From DASUPK01 sp963833375 (GTDB taxonomy: Bacteria > Actinomycetota > Thermoleophilia > Solirubrobacterales > 70-9): 64,000 nt of DNA. The stretch is taken from the NCBI GenBank assembly GCA_963833375.1, contig CAWHXR010000001.1:124001-188000 (forward strand). The letters are read 5' to 3'. Below, piece by piece: positions 8,257 to 17,752 of this stretch (within the stretch, counting starts at the first letter, position 1; each line of letters begins with the position of its first letter). A model generated the notes under the pieces. That model searched no databases. It saw only the letters and a list, made by a program, of their open reading frames with translations, and was not told where the DNA came from. Both the position numbers and the translations under genes were made by a program.

Positions 8257-10410
8257 ATGAGCCGTCGCCTAGCCCGTCTCGCTGACATCGCCTATCGCCG
8301 TCGGCGCCGAATGGTCCTGGCCTGGATTGCGGCCATGGTCGTGATCATCGGCGTCGCCTCGTCGCTCAAGGGCGAGTTCAACGCCGACTACAACACGCCG
8401 GGCTCCGAGTCGAAGGCGGCGAGCGACATCACGGAGCGGCGCTTCAACGGCTATTCGGGCCAGGAGATCTACGTCGTCTGGAAGGACCCTGCCGGCGTCC
8501 GCAGCGCCGCCGCCCAGCAGCGCATGAACGCGTTCTTCGCCCAGGCCGAGAAGGTCAATCACATCGCGGGCCACACACCGATCCGCTTCTCGGAGAACGG
8601 GCAGTTCGGCACGACCACGCTGCCGTTGACCGTTCCCGGTTGGGATGTGACCAAGGACCAGGGCACGCAGCTGATCGATGCCGCCCAGGCGAATGACGGC
8701 AACGGGCTCGAGATCAAGCTGGGCGGTGATCCGATCAACCGGGCGGAGTCGCAGGCCAGCCCCGAGGGAATCGGGTTCTTCGCCGCCGCGATCGTCCTGC
8801 TGATCGCGTTCGGCTCGGTCGTTGCTGCCGGTCTGCCGCTCGGGATCGCCCTGGTCGGCCTCGGCATCTCCTCCGCGGGCCTGATTCCGCTGCTCGCCAA
8901 CGTCGTCGACGTGCCGGACTGGACAACCGCCGTCTCCGGCCTGATCGGGATCGGCGTCGGAATTGACTACTCGCTGCTCGTCCTGACCCGCTTCCGCTCG
9001 GCGATGCGCGACGGCAAGGACCGCCACGACGCGGTGGTTGAGGCGGTCACGACCGCTGGGCGCAGCGTGATCATCGCGGGCTGCACCGTGGTGATCGCCG
9101 TCCTCGGTCTCTTCCTAACGGGGCTCTCCTACATGTACGGCGTGGCGCTTTCGGCCGCGATCGCCGTGCTCGTCGTGATGCTCGCGGCGATCACCCTGCT
9201 GCCGGCGCTGCTCTCCTATCTCGGCCCGAGGGTCGATCGCCTGCGCATTCCGTTCCTTGGCCGGACACTGCGGGCGGAGAGCAGCGGCAAGGAGTCGCCC
9301 GCGGCCCGCTGGAGCCACATGGTGCAGCGGCGCCCCTGGACCGCGGCCATCGTCGCCACTGCGATCCTGCTCGCCCTGGCAGCGCCGGCACTCGGCATGC
9401 GGCTCGGCTTCCCCGACGCCGGCAACGACCCACCGGGCTCGATGACCCGGCAGGCGTACGACCTGATCACCGAGGGCTTCGGCCCCGGAACCAACGGGCC
9501 GGTGATCGTCGCCGCGACGCTGCCCAGCCCCTCGGACAAGGCGAAGATGGACGCGCTCGCCAACCAGATCCGCTCCGATTCCGATGTCGCCTTCGTCGGG
9601 CCAACCAGGGTCAACTCCACGGGCGATGCCGCCCTGATCCCGGTGATCCCGAAGAGCTCGCCCCAGGACCAGGCGACCCAGGACCTCGTCCACCGGCTGC
9701 GGGACCACATCGTCCCGAGGGCCGTGGGGGGGTCCGGGATCGACGTCCAGGTCGGGGGCGTCACAGCCGCGCTCGAGGATCAGAGCGTCTTCATCAAGGA
9801 CCGCATGCCGATATTCATCATCGGCGTGGTCGGCCTCTCCTTCCTGCTCCTCCTGGTCGCGTTCCACTCGCCATTAATCTCGCTCAAGGCGGCGGTGATG
9901 AACCTGCTCTCCGTGAGCGCCGCCTACGGCGTGATGACGCTGGCGGCCAACGGCGGTGGGCTCAGCAACCTGATCGGCATCGACCACGAGGTGCCGGTGG
10001 CGCCGTTCATGCCGGTGATGATGTTCGCGATCCTCTTCGGCCTCTCGATGGACTACGAGGTCTTCCTGATCTCGCGGATCCGCGAGGAATATCTGCGTGA
10101 CGGGGACACCCGACGGGCAGTAGCGGACGGGCTGGCGAAGACCGCCAGGGTGATCACGGCGGCCGCGGCAATCATGATCGTGGTCTTCCTCGCCTTCCTC
10201 GCCTCGTCGGACACCTTCCTGAAGCTGTTCGGGATCGGGCTGGCGTCGGCGATCTTCCTGGACGCGACGATCGTCCGGATGGTGCTGGTGCCGGCCGTGA
10301 TGCAGCTGCTCGGCAAGCGCAATTGGTGGATCCCGGACTGGCTCGAGCGGATCCTCCCGCGGCTCGACGTGGAGAGAGTCGCGCCGGCGGGTGCGGAGAC
10401 CGGGACCTAG
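8257..10410 (+). CDS. MMPL-family RND transporter
   Basis: 717 residues. The N-terminus RRMVLAWIAAMVVIIGVASS is the first membrane helix. There are two clusters of helices separated by periplasmic loops, each with the RND/MMPL core GIGVGIDYSLLVLTRFR (about residue 230) and GLSMDYEVFLISRIREE (about residue 600). Both cores carry the Asp-Tyr pair used in proton relay. MMPL proteins export lipids or drugs using the proton gradient. The decayed TetR gene just downstream may once have regulated it. A GGGGGA ribosome site precedes the ATG. Confidence 0.9.
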   Translation: MSRRLARLADIAYRRRRRMVLAWIAAMVVIIGVASSLKGEFNADYNTPGSESKAASDITERRFNGYSGQEIYVVWKDPAGVRSAAAQQRMNAFFAQAEKVNHIAGHTPIRFSENGQFGTTTLPLTVPGWDVTKDQGTQLIDAAQANDGNGLEIKLGGDPINRAESQASPEGIGFFAAAIVLLIAFGSVVAAGLPLGIALVGLGISSAGLIPLLANVVDVPDWTTAVSGLIGIGVGIDYSLLVLTRFRSAMRDGKDRHDAVVEAVTTAGRSVIIAGCTVVIAVLGLFLTGLSYMYGVALSAAIAVLVVMLAAITLLPALLSYLGPRVDRLRIPFLGRTLRAESSGKESPAARWSHMVQRRPWTAAIVATAILLALAAPALGMRLGFPDAGNDPPGSMTRQAYDLITEGFGPGTNGPVIVAATLPSPSDKAKMDALANQIRSDSDVAFVGPTRVNSTGDAALIPVIPKSSPQDQATQDLVHRLRDHIVPRAVGGSGIDVQVGGVTAALEDQSVFIKDRMPIFIIGVVGLSFLLLLVAFHSPLISLKAAVMNLLSVSAAYGVMTLAANGGGLSNLIGIDHEVPVAPFMPVMMFAILFGLSMDYEVFLISRIREEYLRDGDTRRAVADGLAKTARVITAAAAIMIVVFLAFLASSDTFLKLFGIGLASAIFLDATIVRMVLVPAVMQLLGKRNWWIPDWLERILPRLDVERVAPAGAETGT

Positions 10411-10841
10411 CGGAGAGCATCAAGGTGCTCGAGCGGAGGGCCTCGACGGCTTCAGCATGCGGCGGGTCGCCGAGCAGCTCAACACCGGTGCGGCTTCGAT
10501 CCCGAGCGCTGGCGGGAGCAGCTCAAGGAGGTCGCCCAGCGATGCGCCGGGCGATCCTGCGCCACCGAACATCGTGCAGCTGTCCGTCGGCCGGATTCCG
10601 ATGGGCCCCAACGCCCTTCGCATGTCGGAGGTGTCCTGGCGAAGGCACCCGAGGGCGCCCCGGCGATGGATGAGGCGGCCCAGATGGTCCAGACCTACAT
10701 CACGTCACTTCCCACTGAGCAGTTCTCGAATCTGAAGGAGCTCGCGGAGCACTTCGCGATCACGACCAGGCCGCGCGCTTCGATCTCCTCATCGACTCGT
10801 TCGTGGACGGGATCGCCGCGCGAGCCGCCTCAGAGTCGTAG
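10411..10841 (+). pseudogene. Decayed TetR/AcrR-family regulator
   Basis: Pieces of a TetR protein occur in order but in different frames. They are: KVLE then (shifted) EGLDGFSMRRVAEQLNTGAAS, which is the helix-turn-helix; DPERWREQLKEVAQR; (shifted) MRRAILRHR and GRIPMGPNALRMSEV; MDEAAQMVQTYITSLPTEQF and LKELAEHFAIT; and (shifted) ARFDLLIDSFVDGIAARAAS ending at TAG 10839-10841. The second half of the DNA-binding domain and part of the ligand domain are missing. At least three frameshifts and two deletions are needed, so the gene is dead. It probably regulated the MMPL gene. Confidence 0.8.
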
Positions 10842-10861
10842 GCCGAGCCGAGCCGAGCCGA
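10842..10861 (+). repeat. Tandem GCCGA pentamer, four units
   Basis: Four perfect GCCGA units lie between the TetR remnant and the lhr start. This is a simple-sequence tract with no evident function. A length change here would not alter a reading frame but could shift the upstream spacing of lhr. Confidence 0.7.
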
Positions 10862-10884
10862 TCGGTAAGGTCGGTAGGTTCGGC

Positions 10885-13800
10885 ATGAGTACGCCCGCGA
10901 CCCCAACGTCACCCCTGGAGCCCTTCTCCCAGCCGGTCAGGAAGTGGTTCGAGGCGTCGTTCGAGGCAGCCACCCCCGCCCAGGCGGCGGGCTGGCCCGC
11001 GATCGCGTCCGGCGCACACACGCTGATCTGCGCTCCGACCGGCTCGGGCAAGACCCTGGCCTCGTTCCTGTGGGGGATCGACCGCCTGTCCCGCGAGCCC
11101 GACCGCCTCGGTTCGGGCGTGCGGATCGTCTACGTCTCGCCGCTCAAGGCCCTCTCCTACGACATCGAGCGCAACCTCCGTGCCCCGCTGCAGGGGATCG
11201 GCGTTCCGATCTCCGTGGCGCTGCGCACGGGCGATACGCCTCAGTCCGAGCGCCGGGCCATGCGCCGCGAGCCGCCGGACATCCTGATCACCACTCCCGA
11301 GTCCCTCTATCTGATGATCAGCTCGGGCGCCCGCGAGATTCTCGGGGGCGTCGAGGCTGTGATCGTCGACGAGATCCACGCAGTGGCGCCGTCGAAGCGA
11401 GGCTCCCATCTGGCGCTGACCCTCGAGCGGCTCGACCATCTCGGCGACCAGGAGGTCCAGCGGATCGGCCTGTCGGCGACCCAGCGGCCGCTGGAGCGGA
11501 TCAGCCGGTTCCTGGTCGGTAACGGGCGGGATTGCGAGATCGTCGACGCCTCGGAGCCCAAGCAGCTCGACCTGGAGATCGTCGTCCCGGTCGAGGACAT
11601 GGCGGAGCCCAGCCCGCTCTCCAACAAGCGCCGCGACGGCGCCGACACCGGCAAGACCCCGCCTCCCGACCTGAAGCATTCGCCCGAGCGAATCGATCCC
11701 GGCCCGATCGAGGCCTCGCTCGACCCCGCGACCAACACCCGGTCGATCTGGCCGGCGATCTATCCCGAGCTGCTGCGCCTGGTGCGCGAGCACAACTCGA
11801 CGATCGTCTTCGTCAACAACCGCCGCGCGGCCGAGCGGATCGCCAAGCGGTTGAACGAAATGCATAACGACGAAATCGACGGCGAGCTCCCGGCGACAGA
11901 GCATGCTGGGCATGGCGATTCTCGGGCGGGTGGCGCGGCGAGGAACTCGACATCCGAGGACACGCCCGTACCACAGGATGTCGAGGCCTCGCCGCGACAG
12001 GACCCGCCCGCCGAAATCGCCCGCGCCCACCACGGCTCCCTCTCCCACGAGGAGCGCGCACTCGTTGAGGAGCTGCTCAAGTCGGGCGAGCTCCCCTGCC
12101 TGGTCGCAACCTCCTCGCTCGAGCTCGGCATCGACATGGGTGCGGTGGACCTGGTCATCCAGGTCGAGTCGCCGAAGTCCGTCACCCGCGGGCTGCAGCG
12201 CGTCGGTCGCGCCGGCCACACGCTCGGCGAGGTCTCGAAGGGACGGATCTTCCCCAAGTTCAGGGCCGACCTCCTCGAATGCGCGGTGGTCGCGCGACGC
12301 ATGCGCAGCGGCGAGATCGAGGAGACCGTCATCCCGCAGAACCCGCTCGACGTGCTCGCACAGCACCTGGTCTCTATGGCCGCCCTCGACGAGTGGAGGA
12401 TCGACGACGTCGAGCAGCTGGTCCGCTCGGCACAGCCGTTCGCCGAGCTCTCCCGCGAGCAGCTCGAGAACGTCCTCGACATGCTCGACGGCCGCTATCC
12501 GTCGGAGCGCTTCGCCGAGCTGCGGCCGCGGATCGTCTGGGACCGCACCAAGGGGACGATGCGCGGGCGTCCCGGGGCACGGCAGCTCGCGGTGGCCAAC
12601 GCTGGAACGATCCCCGACCGTGGCCTCTATGGCGTCCACCTGCCGGACGGTCGCCGCGTCGGGGAGCTCGACGAGGAGATGGTCTACGAGGCGCGGCCAG
12701 GGCAGACCTTCCTGCTGGGCGCGAGCACCTGGCGGATCGAGGAGATCACCCGCGACCGGGTGATCGTCACCCCGGCCCCCGGAACCCCCGGGGCGATCCC
12801 GTTCTGGCGAGGCGACGGGATCGGGCGTCCCGCCGAGCTCGGCAAGGCGATCGGGGCCTTCGCTCGCGAGGCGGTCAATGCGGACCCCAACAAGCTCGCC
12901 AAGGAGAACGACCTCGACAAGCTCGCGGCCCAGAACCTCGTCAACTACCTGTCCGAGCAGCAGGCGGCCACGCGGGTCGTGCCCTCCGACGAGGCGATCG
13001 TGATCGAGCGCTTCCGGGACGAGATCGGGGACTGGCGCCTCTGCGTGCTGTCGCCCTGGGGCGGCCGGGTGCACGCCGCCTGGGGACTGGCGCTCTCGGC
13101 CAGGATCCGCGACGACCGCGAGCTGGAGGCCGATGCGATCTGGTCGGACGACGGGATCGTCATCCACCTCCCCGACGCCGACGAGCCGCCGCCCGCCGAC
13201 CTGGTGATGATCGAGCCGGACGAGCTCGAGGACCTGGTGATCCGAGAGCTCTCGGGATCGGCCCTGTTCGGCGCCCGCTTCCGCGAGAACGCCGCGCGCT
13301 CGTTGCTGATCCCGCGAGCCTGGCCGGGCAAACGCACGCCGCTCTGGCAGCAGCGGCTCAAGTCCCAGAGCCTTCTCGAGGTCGCGCGCGACTTCCCCCG
13401 CTTCCCGGTCATCCTCGAGACCTATCGCGAGGTGATGCGCGACGTCCTCGACCTGCCGGCGCTGCGCGACCTGCTCCGCGACCTCCACTCGCGCCGGATC
13501 ACGATGGTGGAGGTCGAGACGCCGACGGCCTCACCCTTCGCGTCCTCGCTCCTCTTCGACTACGTCGCCACGTACATGTACGAGGGCGACACGCCGAACG
13601 CGGAGCGCCGCGCCGCCGCCCTCGCGCTGGATCGCGACCTGCTCGCCGAGCTGCTCGGCCAGGAGGAACTGCGCGAGCTGATCGATCCGCAGGCCCTCGA
13701 GGAGGTGGCCGAGCAGCTCCAGCACCTGACCGAGGGCGGGCTCGCCAAGGACCGCGACGGGCTCCAGCAGATCCTGCGCCGTCTCGGCGACCTGACGGCC

Positions 13801-15462
13801 GAGGAGTGCGAGCAGCGAACCGAGGGGGGCTACTCGGCTTCCTCGATGCTCGAGAAGCTGGTCAAGGAGCGACGCGCGGCCCTGGTCCGCATCGCGGGCG
13901 AGGAGCGCTACATCGCCGCCGAGGACGCCGGTCTCTATCGCGACGCCCTCGGGGTTCCACCCCCCGCCGGCCTGCCGGAGAGCTTCCTCGAGCCCGTCGA
14001 CGACGCCCTCGTCTCCCTGGTCCGGCGCTACGCGGCCACGCACGTCCCGTTCCCCACCCGGCAGCTCGCCGGCCGCTACGGAGTGGACCCGAGCTCGGCC
14101 CTGCGCGAGCTGGAGCGCTTGGGCGACGTGGTCCGCGGCGAGCTCCTTCCCGGCGGCACCTCCCGCGAGTGGTGCGAGGCGGACGTCCTCCGCCGGCTGC
14201 GCCGCGCGAGCCTCGCCCGCCTGCGCCAGGAGGTCGAGGCGACCGACCAGCGCGAGCTAGCCCGCTTCCTGCCGAGCTGGCAGAACGTCGATGCCCACGG
14301 GCGAACCGGCGCCGGCCCGGATCGGCTGCGCGAGGCGCTGATCTCGCTCCAGGGCGTGGCGCTCACGCCGAAGACCTGGGAGCGCGACGTCCTGCCCCGT
14401 CGGCTCGGCTCCTACAGCCCGAGCTGGCTCGACGAGCTCTGCACCAGCGGCGAGCTGGTCTGGATCGGCGCCGGCGCCCTCGGGCGCAGCGATGGGCGCG
14501 TCGCCCTCTACTTCCGCGAGGACGTCAGGCTCGCGGGCCCCCCGCCGGCCAACGCCAAAATCGATCCGCCCGAGGGGGAGATCCACGACGCGATCCGCAA
14601 GCGGCTGTCCGAGGACCCCTGCTTCTGGCTGGACCTGCTGGAGCTGGAGGGATCGACGGAGGAGCTTCACGAGGCCCTCTGGGACCTGGCCTGGTCGGGA
14701 GAGGTCACCAACGACGCCTTCGCCCCGCTCCGGGCACCCCGCCTGCGCGCCGCGCAGCGGACCGAGCGCGGTGGCCGCCGCTTCGCCCGCCGCCGGGCAG
14801 CGGCAGCCGGGACGGTCCTGGGGCGCTGGTCGCTCACCGCGCCGCTCTTCGAGGGCGCGCCCTCGGCCGGCCCCCGGATGCGGGCGCTGGCCGAGCTGAT
14901 GCTGGAGCGACACGGGATCGTCACCCGCGAGACCGCCATCGCCGAGGGGATCCCCGGCGGCTTCGCCTCGATCTACGGCGAGCTGCAGAACCTGGAGCTG
15001 CTCGGCACCGCGCGCCGGGGCTACTTCGTCGAGGGCCTCGGCGGGGCGCAGTTCGCCCTCCCCGGCGCGGTCGAGCGACTGCGGAGCCTCCCCCGGGAAG
15101 ATGGGGCGCTGCAGGTGCTGGGGGCCACCGACCCCGCGAACCCGTATGGCGCGACGCTCTCCTGGCCGAAGCTCGAGGGACAGCGGCGCCCTGCCCGCAC
15201 CGCGGGGGCCTACGTGATGCTCCGCGACGGCGAGCCCCTGCTCTACGTCGAGAGGGGCGGCAAGGGGATCCTCCGGCTTCAGAAGCTCGTCGGCGAAGAG
15301 CTGGCCGGGGCGCTCGCCGAGCTGGCTTCGGCCGCCCGGGGTGGACAGATCGAGCGCCTCGCGATCGAGCGCCTCGACGGCGAGCCGGTGATCGGCTCGG
15401 GCATGGAGGCGGCGCTGATCGAGGCCGGGTTCAGGCGGCAGCCTCGCCGCCTCGTCGCCTAG
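10885..15462 (+). CDS. lhr: Lhr-type ATP-dependent helicase
   Basis: 1,525 residues from ATG 10885; longer readings run back through the TetR remnant. Domains: RecA1 with Walker A APTGSGKT (Lys56) and DEIH box (162-165), GLSATQRP motif III, RecA2 with LELGIDMGAVDLVIQVESP and QRVGRAGH, then a winged helix and the long Lhr C-terminal region. Actinobacterial Lhr is a 3'-5' ssDNA-dependent translocase and RNA:DNA helicase in DNA repair. The linker before RecA2 carries an in-frame palindromic insertion (about residues 351-371). nei follows 77 nt downstream; lhr-nei pairing is also seen in mycobacteria. Confidence 0.93.
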   Translation: MSTPATPTSPLEPFSQPVRKWFEASFEAATPAQAAGWPAIASGAHTLICAPTGSGKTLASFLWGIDRLSREPDRLGSGVRIVYVSPLKALSYDIERNLRAPLQGIGVPISVALRTGDTPQSERRAMRREPPDILITTPESLYLMISSGAREILGGVEAVIVDEIHAVAPSKRGSHLALTLERLDHLGDQEVQRIGLSATQRPLERISRFLVGNGRDCEIVDASEPKQLDLEIVVPVEDMAEPSPLSNKRRDGADTGKTPPPDLKHSPERIDPGPIEASLDPATNTRSIWPAIYPELLRLVREHNSTIVFVNNRRAAERIAKRLNEMHNDEIDGELPATEHAGHGDSRAGGAARNSTSEDTPVPQDVEASPRQDPPAEIARAHHGSLSHEERALVEELLKSGELPCLVATSSLELGIDMGAVDLVIQVESPKSVTRGLQRVGRAGHTLGEVSKGRIFPKFRADLLECAVVARRMRSGEIEETVIPQNPLDVLAQHLVSMAALDEWRIDDVEQLVRSAQPFAELSREQLENVLDMLDGRYPSERFAELRPRIVWDRTKGTMRGRPGARQLAVANAGTIPDRGLYGVHLPDGRRVGELDEEMVYEARPGQTFLLGASTWRIEEITRDRVIVTPAPGTPGAIPFWRGDGIGRPAELGKAIGAFAREAVNADPNKLAKENDLDKLAAQNLVNYLSEQQAATRVVPSDEAIVIERFRDEIGDWRLCVLSPWGGRVHAAWGLALSARIRDDRELEADAIWSDDGIVIHLPDADEPPPADLVMIEPDELEDLVIRELSGSALFGARFRENAARSLLIPRAWPGKRTPLWQQRLKSQSLLEVARDFPRFPVILETYREVMRDVLDLPALRDLLRDLHSRRITMVEVETPTASPFASSLLFDYVATYMYEGDTPNAERRAAALALDRDLLAELLGQEELRELIDPQALEEVAEQLQHLTEGGLAKDRDGLQQILRRLGDLTAEECEQRTEGGYSASSMLEKLVKERRAALVRIAGEERYIAAEDAGLYRDALGVPPPAGLPESFLEPVDDALVSLVRRYAATHVPFPTRQLAGRYGVDPSSALRELERLGDVVRGELLPGGTSREWCEADVLRRLRRASLARLRQEVEATDQRELARFLPSWQNVDAHGRTGAGPDRLREALISLQGVALTPKTWERDVLPRRLGSYSPSWLDELCTSGELVWIGAGALGRSDGRVALYFREDVRLAGPPPANAKIDPPEGEIHDAIRKRLSEDPCFWLDLLELEGSTEELHEALWDLAWSGEVTNDAFAPLRAPRLRAAQRTERGGRRFARRRAAAAGTVLGRWSLTAPLFEGAPSAGPRMRALAELMLERHGIVTRETAIAEGIPGGFASIYGELQNLELLGTARRGYFVEGLGGAQFALPGAVERLRSLPREDGALQVLGATDPANPYGATLSWPKLEGQRRPARTAGAYVMLRDGEPLLYVERGGKGILRLQKLVGEELAGALAELASAARGGQIERLAIERLDGEPVIGSGMEAALIEAGFRRQPRRLVA
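11935..11995. repeat. Long inverted repeat inside lhr
   Basis: Arms at 11935-11955 and 11976-11995 are reverse complements apart from one indel and one mismatch, with a 20-nt spacer. The arms share CTCGACATCC/GGATGTCGAG and GCGGCGAGG/CCTCGCCGC. The element is read in frame as a low-complexity part of the Lhr inter-domain linker, so it looks like a palindromic sequence that landed in a tolerant site. Confidence 0.75.
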
Positions 15463-15539
15463 ATGCGAGGGCGCCCCGATGATGCGAGGGTGCGCGACAG
15501 CGCAACCCGCGTGATGTCGGAGGAGCGACCCGTTTAGTC

Positions 15540-16316
15540 ATGGCCGAGGGCGACACGATCCTTCGCCTCGCGCGCCGCCTCGGCGAGGCCCTCGCGGGGA
15601 CTGAGCTCGCGGTGCGCACGCCCGGCCGGAGGCGTCCGGCCGGGCTGCCGGCCGCCGAGCTGGACGGTCGCCGCCTCGACCGCGCCGAGAGCCGGGGCAA
15701 GCATCTGCTCCTTCATTTCGAAGGGGGCCTGGTCCTGCACAGCCACCTCGGCATGCGCGGCTCGTGGCAGATCTACCGCGACGGCGAGCTCTGGAGGCGC
15801 CCGGCCCGGCAGGCCTGGATGGCGCTGCGCGGAAACGGGGCCGAGGCGGTCAACTTCGGCGGCTCGACCATGCGGATCGCCCGCGAGGCGCAGCTGAGGC
15901 ACGACCCGCGGCTGGCCGGCCTGGGCCCCGACCTGTTGGCGGACGATCTCGATGTCGCCGCCGCGGCCGCCGGCGTCCGCACGGAACCGACCACGGAGCT
16001 CGGCGAGGCCCTCCTCGATCAGCGGCTGGTCGCCGGGATCGGGAACATCTTCAAGTCGGAGGGCTGCTTCGAGGCGAGGCTCGATCCTCACCGCCGAATT
16101 GGATCCCTGAGCGACGACGAGCTCATCGCGGTGCTGGAGGCGACCCGCGGCCTGATGCTCGACGCCGTGGAGACCGGGCGCCAGCCGAGCCGTGTCTACC
16201 GCAAGGCCGGCAGGCCGTGCCACCGCTGCGGGACGACGATCCGCTCGCGCGCCCAGGGCGATTCGGCCCGGGTCACGTACTGGTGCCCGCGGTGTCAGCA
16301 GCGGAAAGCGTCGTGA
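15540..16316 (+). CDS. nei: Formamidopyrimidine-DNA glycosylase/endonuclease VIII family
   Basis: 258 residues. It begins MAEGDTI, so after Met removal there is Ala-Glu-Gly rather than the Pro-Glu of classic Fpg/Nei, as in the actinobacterial Nei2-like branch. The helix-two-turn-helix region LLDQRLVAGIGNIFKSEGC and a C-terminal zinc finger (CHRCG...CPRCQ) are present. It excises oxidised bases and nicks the abasic site. Its place beside lhr supports a joint repair role. The N-terminal difference may alter the catalytic amine, as reported for Nei2 relatives. Confidence 0.88.
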   Translation: MAEGDTILRLARRLGEALAGTELAVRTPGRRRPAGLPAAELDGRRLDRAESRGKHLLLHFEGGLVLHSHLGMRGSWQIYRDGELWRRPARQAWMALRGNGAEAVNFGGSTMRIAREAQLRHDPRLAGLGPDLLADDLDVAAAAAGVRTEPTTELGEALLDQRLVAGIGNIFKSEGCFEARLDPHRRIGSLSDDELIAVLEATRGLMLDAVETGRQPSRVYRKAGRPCHRCGTTIRSRAQGDSARVTYWCPRCQQRKAS

Positions 16317-16337
16317 GCAGCGATAATCGTCGGTGGG

Positions 16338-17036
16338 ATGGAGAACGGAGCGAGACAAGGCATCGTCGAGCTCCTGGGCCGCGTACCGCTCTTCTCGGAG
16401 CTCTCGCCGGAGGAACTCGAGCACATCGCCCAGGTCGCGATCCCCAGGAGCTTTCCCGGAGACACCCGGGTCTTCCACGAGGGCGATCCCGGCGACGCCT
16501 GCTACATCGTCAGCCACGGCAGCTGCCGGGTGATCCGGCAGCACTCCGACGGCCGCGTGATCACGCTGGCGACCCTGGGCCCCGGGGCGATCTTCGGCGA
16601 GCTGGCGATGCTCGACGGCGAGAAGCGTTCCGCGAGCGTCGAGGCCGCGGAGAACACCGAGCTGCTCGCCCTCCCCGCGATCGACATGCGCACGCTGATC
16701 CGCGAACACCCCGAGATGGGCGAGAAGCTGATCGTCGCCCTGACCCGCCGGCTGCGGGAGGCGAACGAGCGGATCGCGCGCCAGTCCTTCCAGACCGTCC
16801 CGAGCCGGGTGGCCGGTGTGCTCAACCAGCTGCTCGCCGAGGAGGCGGTAACCCCGCTGGTCAGGGACGGCGTCACGATCCAGCTGAGGCAGTCCGACCT
16901 CGCTCAGATGGCGGGCACCTCGCGGGAGAGCGTCAGCCGGTTCCTCGCGACTCTCGAGCGAGCCGGCGTGGTGCAGGTGGGCCGAGGCAGGGTGACCGTG
17001 ATCGAGCCCGAGCGCCTCGACGCGTACATCTTCTAG
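16338..17036 (+). CDS. Crp/Fnr-family transcriptional regulator
   Basis: 232 residues. The N-terminal cyclic-nucleotide-binding beta-barrel (about residues 12-125) includes FHEGDPGDACYIVSHGSCRV and GAIFGELAMLDGEKRSASVEA, close to the cAMP-binding phosphate cassette. A long dimer helix follows (LIVALTRRLREANERI), then a winged helix with MAGTSRESVSRFLATLERAG. It therefore resembles actinobacterial Crp more than Fnr, and no iron-sulfur cysteines are seen. Its stop overlaps the start of pcm (TAGTG), so the two are coupled. A GATAAT box lies 10 nt upstream of the ATG. Confidence 0.9.
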   Translation: MENGARQGIVELLGRVPLFSELSPEELEHIAQVAIPRSFPGDTRVFHEGDPGDACYIVSHGSCRVIRQHSDGRVITLATLGPGAIFGELAMLDGEKRSASVEAAENTELLALPAIDMRTLIREHPEMGEKLIVALTRRLREANERIARQSFQTVPSRVAGVLNQLLAEEAVTPLVRDGVTIQLRQSDLAQMAGTSRESVSRFLATLERAGVVQVGRGRVTVIEPERLDAYIF

Positions 17037-17713
17037 TGAGGTCCCTCGACCGCTCGCCCGAGTTTGCGGAGCAGCGGGCGCGAATGGTCGAGCGCCAGCT
17101 GCGACGCCGCGGGATCGACGACGAGCGGGTGCTCGCCGCCATGGGTGCCGTCCCCCGGGAGGAGTTCGTGCCAGATCCGGTGCGCCAGAGCGCCTACAAG
17201 GACTCGGCCCTGCCCATTGGGCACGAGCAGACGATCTCGCAGCCGTGGGTGGTGGCGGCGATCTGCCAGGCGATGCGCCTGCAGGGCGACGAAAACGTCC
17301 TCGAGATCGGCACCGGCTCCGGCTACTCGGCGGCGGTGCTGGCGAACCTGGCCCGGCACGTCATCAGCATCGAGCGGGTGCCCGAGCTCGGCGAGGGCGC
17401 CCGGCGCAAGCTGGAGGAACTCGGTATCGGGAACGTCGAGGTGATCGTCGGCGACGGGAGCCGCGGGCACCCCGAGGGCGCGCCCTATGACGCGATCGCC
17501 GTCCATGCGGCCAGCCCCGAGGCCCCGCACAGCCTGCTCGGCGAGCTGGCGACCGACGGTCACCTCGTCGTCCCGATCGCCACCGGCTCCGCGGACCTCC
17601 TCACGGCCTTCGTCCGCGAGAACGGCGGCCTGCGCCAGGAGACCATCGGTCCGTGTCGCTTCGTGCCGCTGATCGGCGCGGAGGGCTTCAACCCCCCTGA
17701 GTCCGCCCGCTGA
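17036..17713 (+). CDS. pcm: Protein-L-isoaspartate O-methyltransferase
   Basis: 225 residues from GTG 17036, which overlaps the Crp-family stop. PCMT signatures: RGIDDERVLAAMGAVPREEF, the substrate-binding LPIGHEQTISQPWVVA, and the SAM site VLEIGTGSGYSAAVLA, followed by GDGSRG and YDAIAVHAA. It methylates isoaspartate in damaged proteins to start repair. The length is typical. The coupling to a Crp-family regulator suggests starvation or stress control. Confidence 0.92.
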   Translation: MRSLDRSPEFAEQRARMVERQLRRRGIDDERVLAAMGAVPREEFVPDPVRQSAYKDSALPIGHEQTISQPWVVAAICQAMRLQGDENVLEIGTGSGYSAAVLANLARHVISIERVPELGEGARRKLEELGIGNVEVIVGDGSRGHPEGAPYDAIAVHAASPEAPHSLLGELATDGHLVVPIATGSADLLTAFVRENGGLRQETIGPCRFVPLIGAEGFNPPESAR

Positions 17714-17752
17714 TCGCCCGCGCCAGCGCCGCGCCTGAAGTAGGCTCGCCCC

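Noticed and set aside
12279..15482. A 1,067-codon frame in +3 over lhr, and a long minus-strand frame at 10909-13488
   Set aside because: Both are shadows of lhr; the protein is Arg/Pro/Gly-rich without motifs, while the lhr frame has all helicase motifs.
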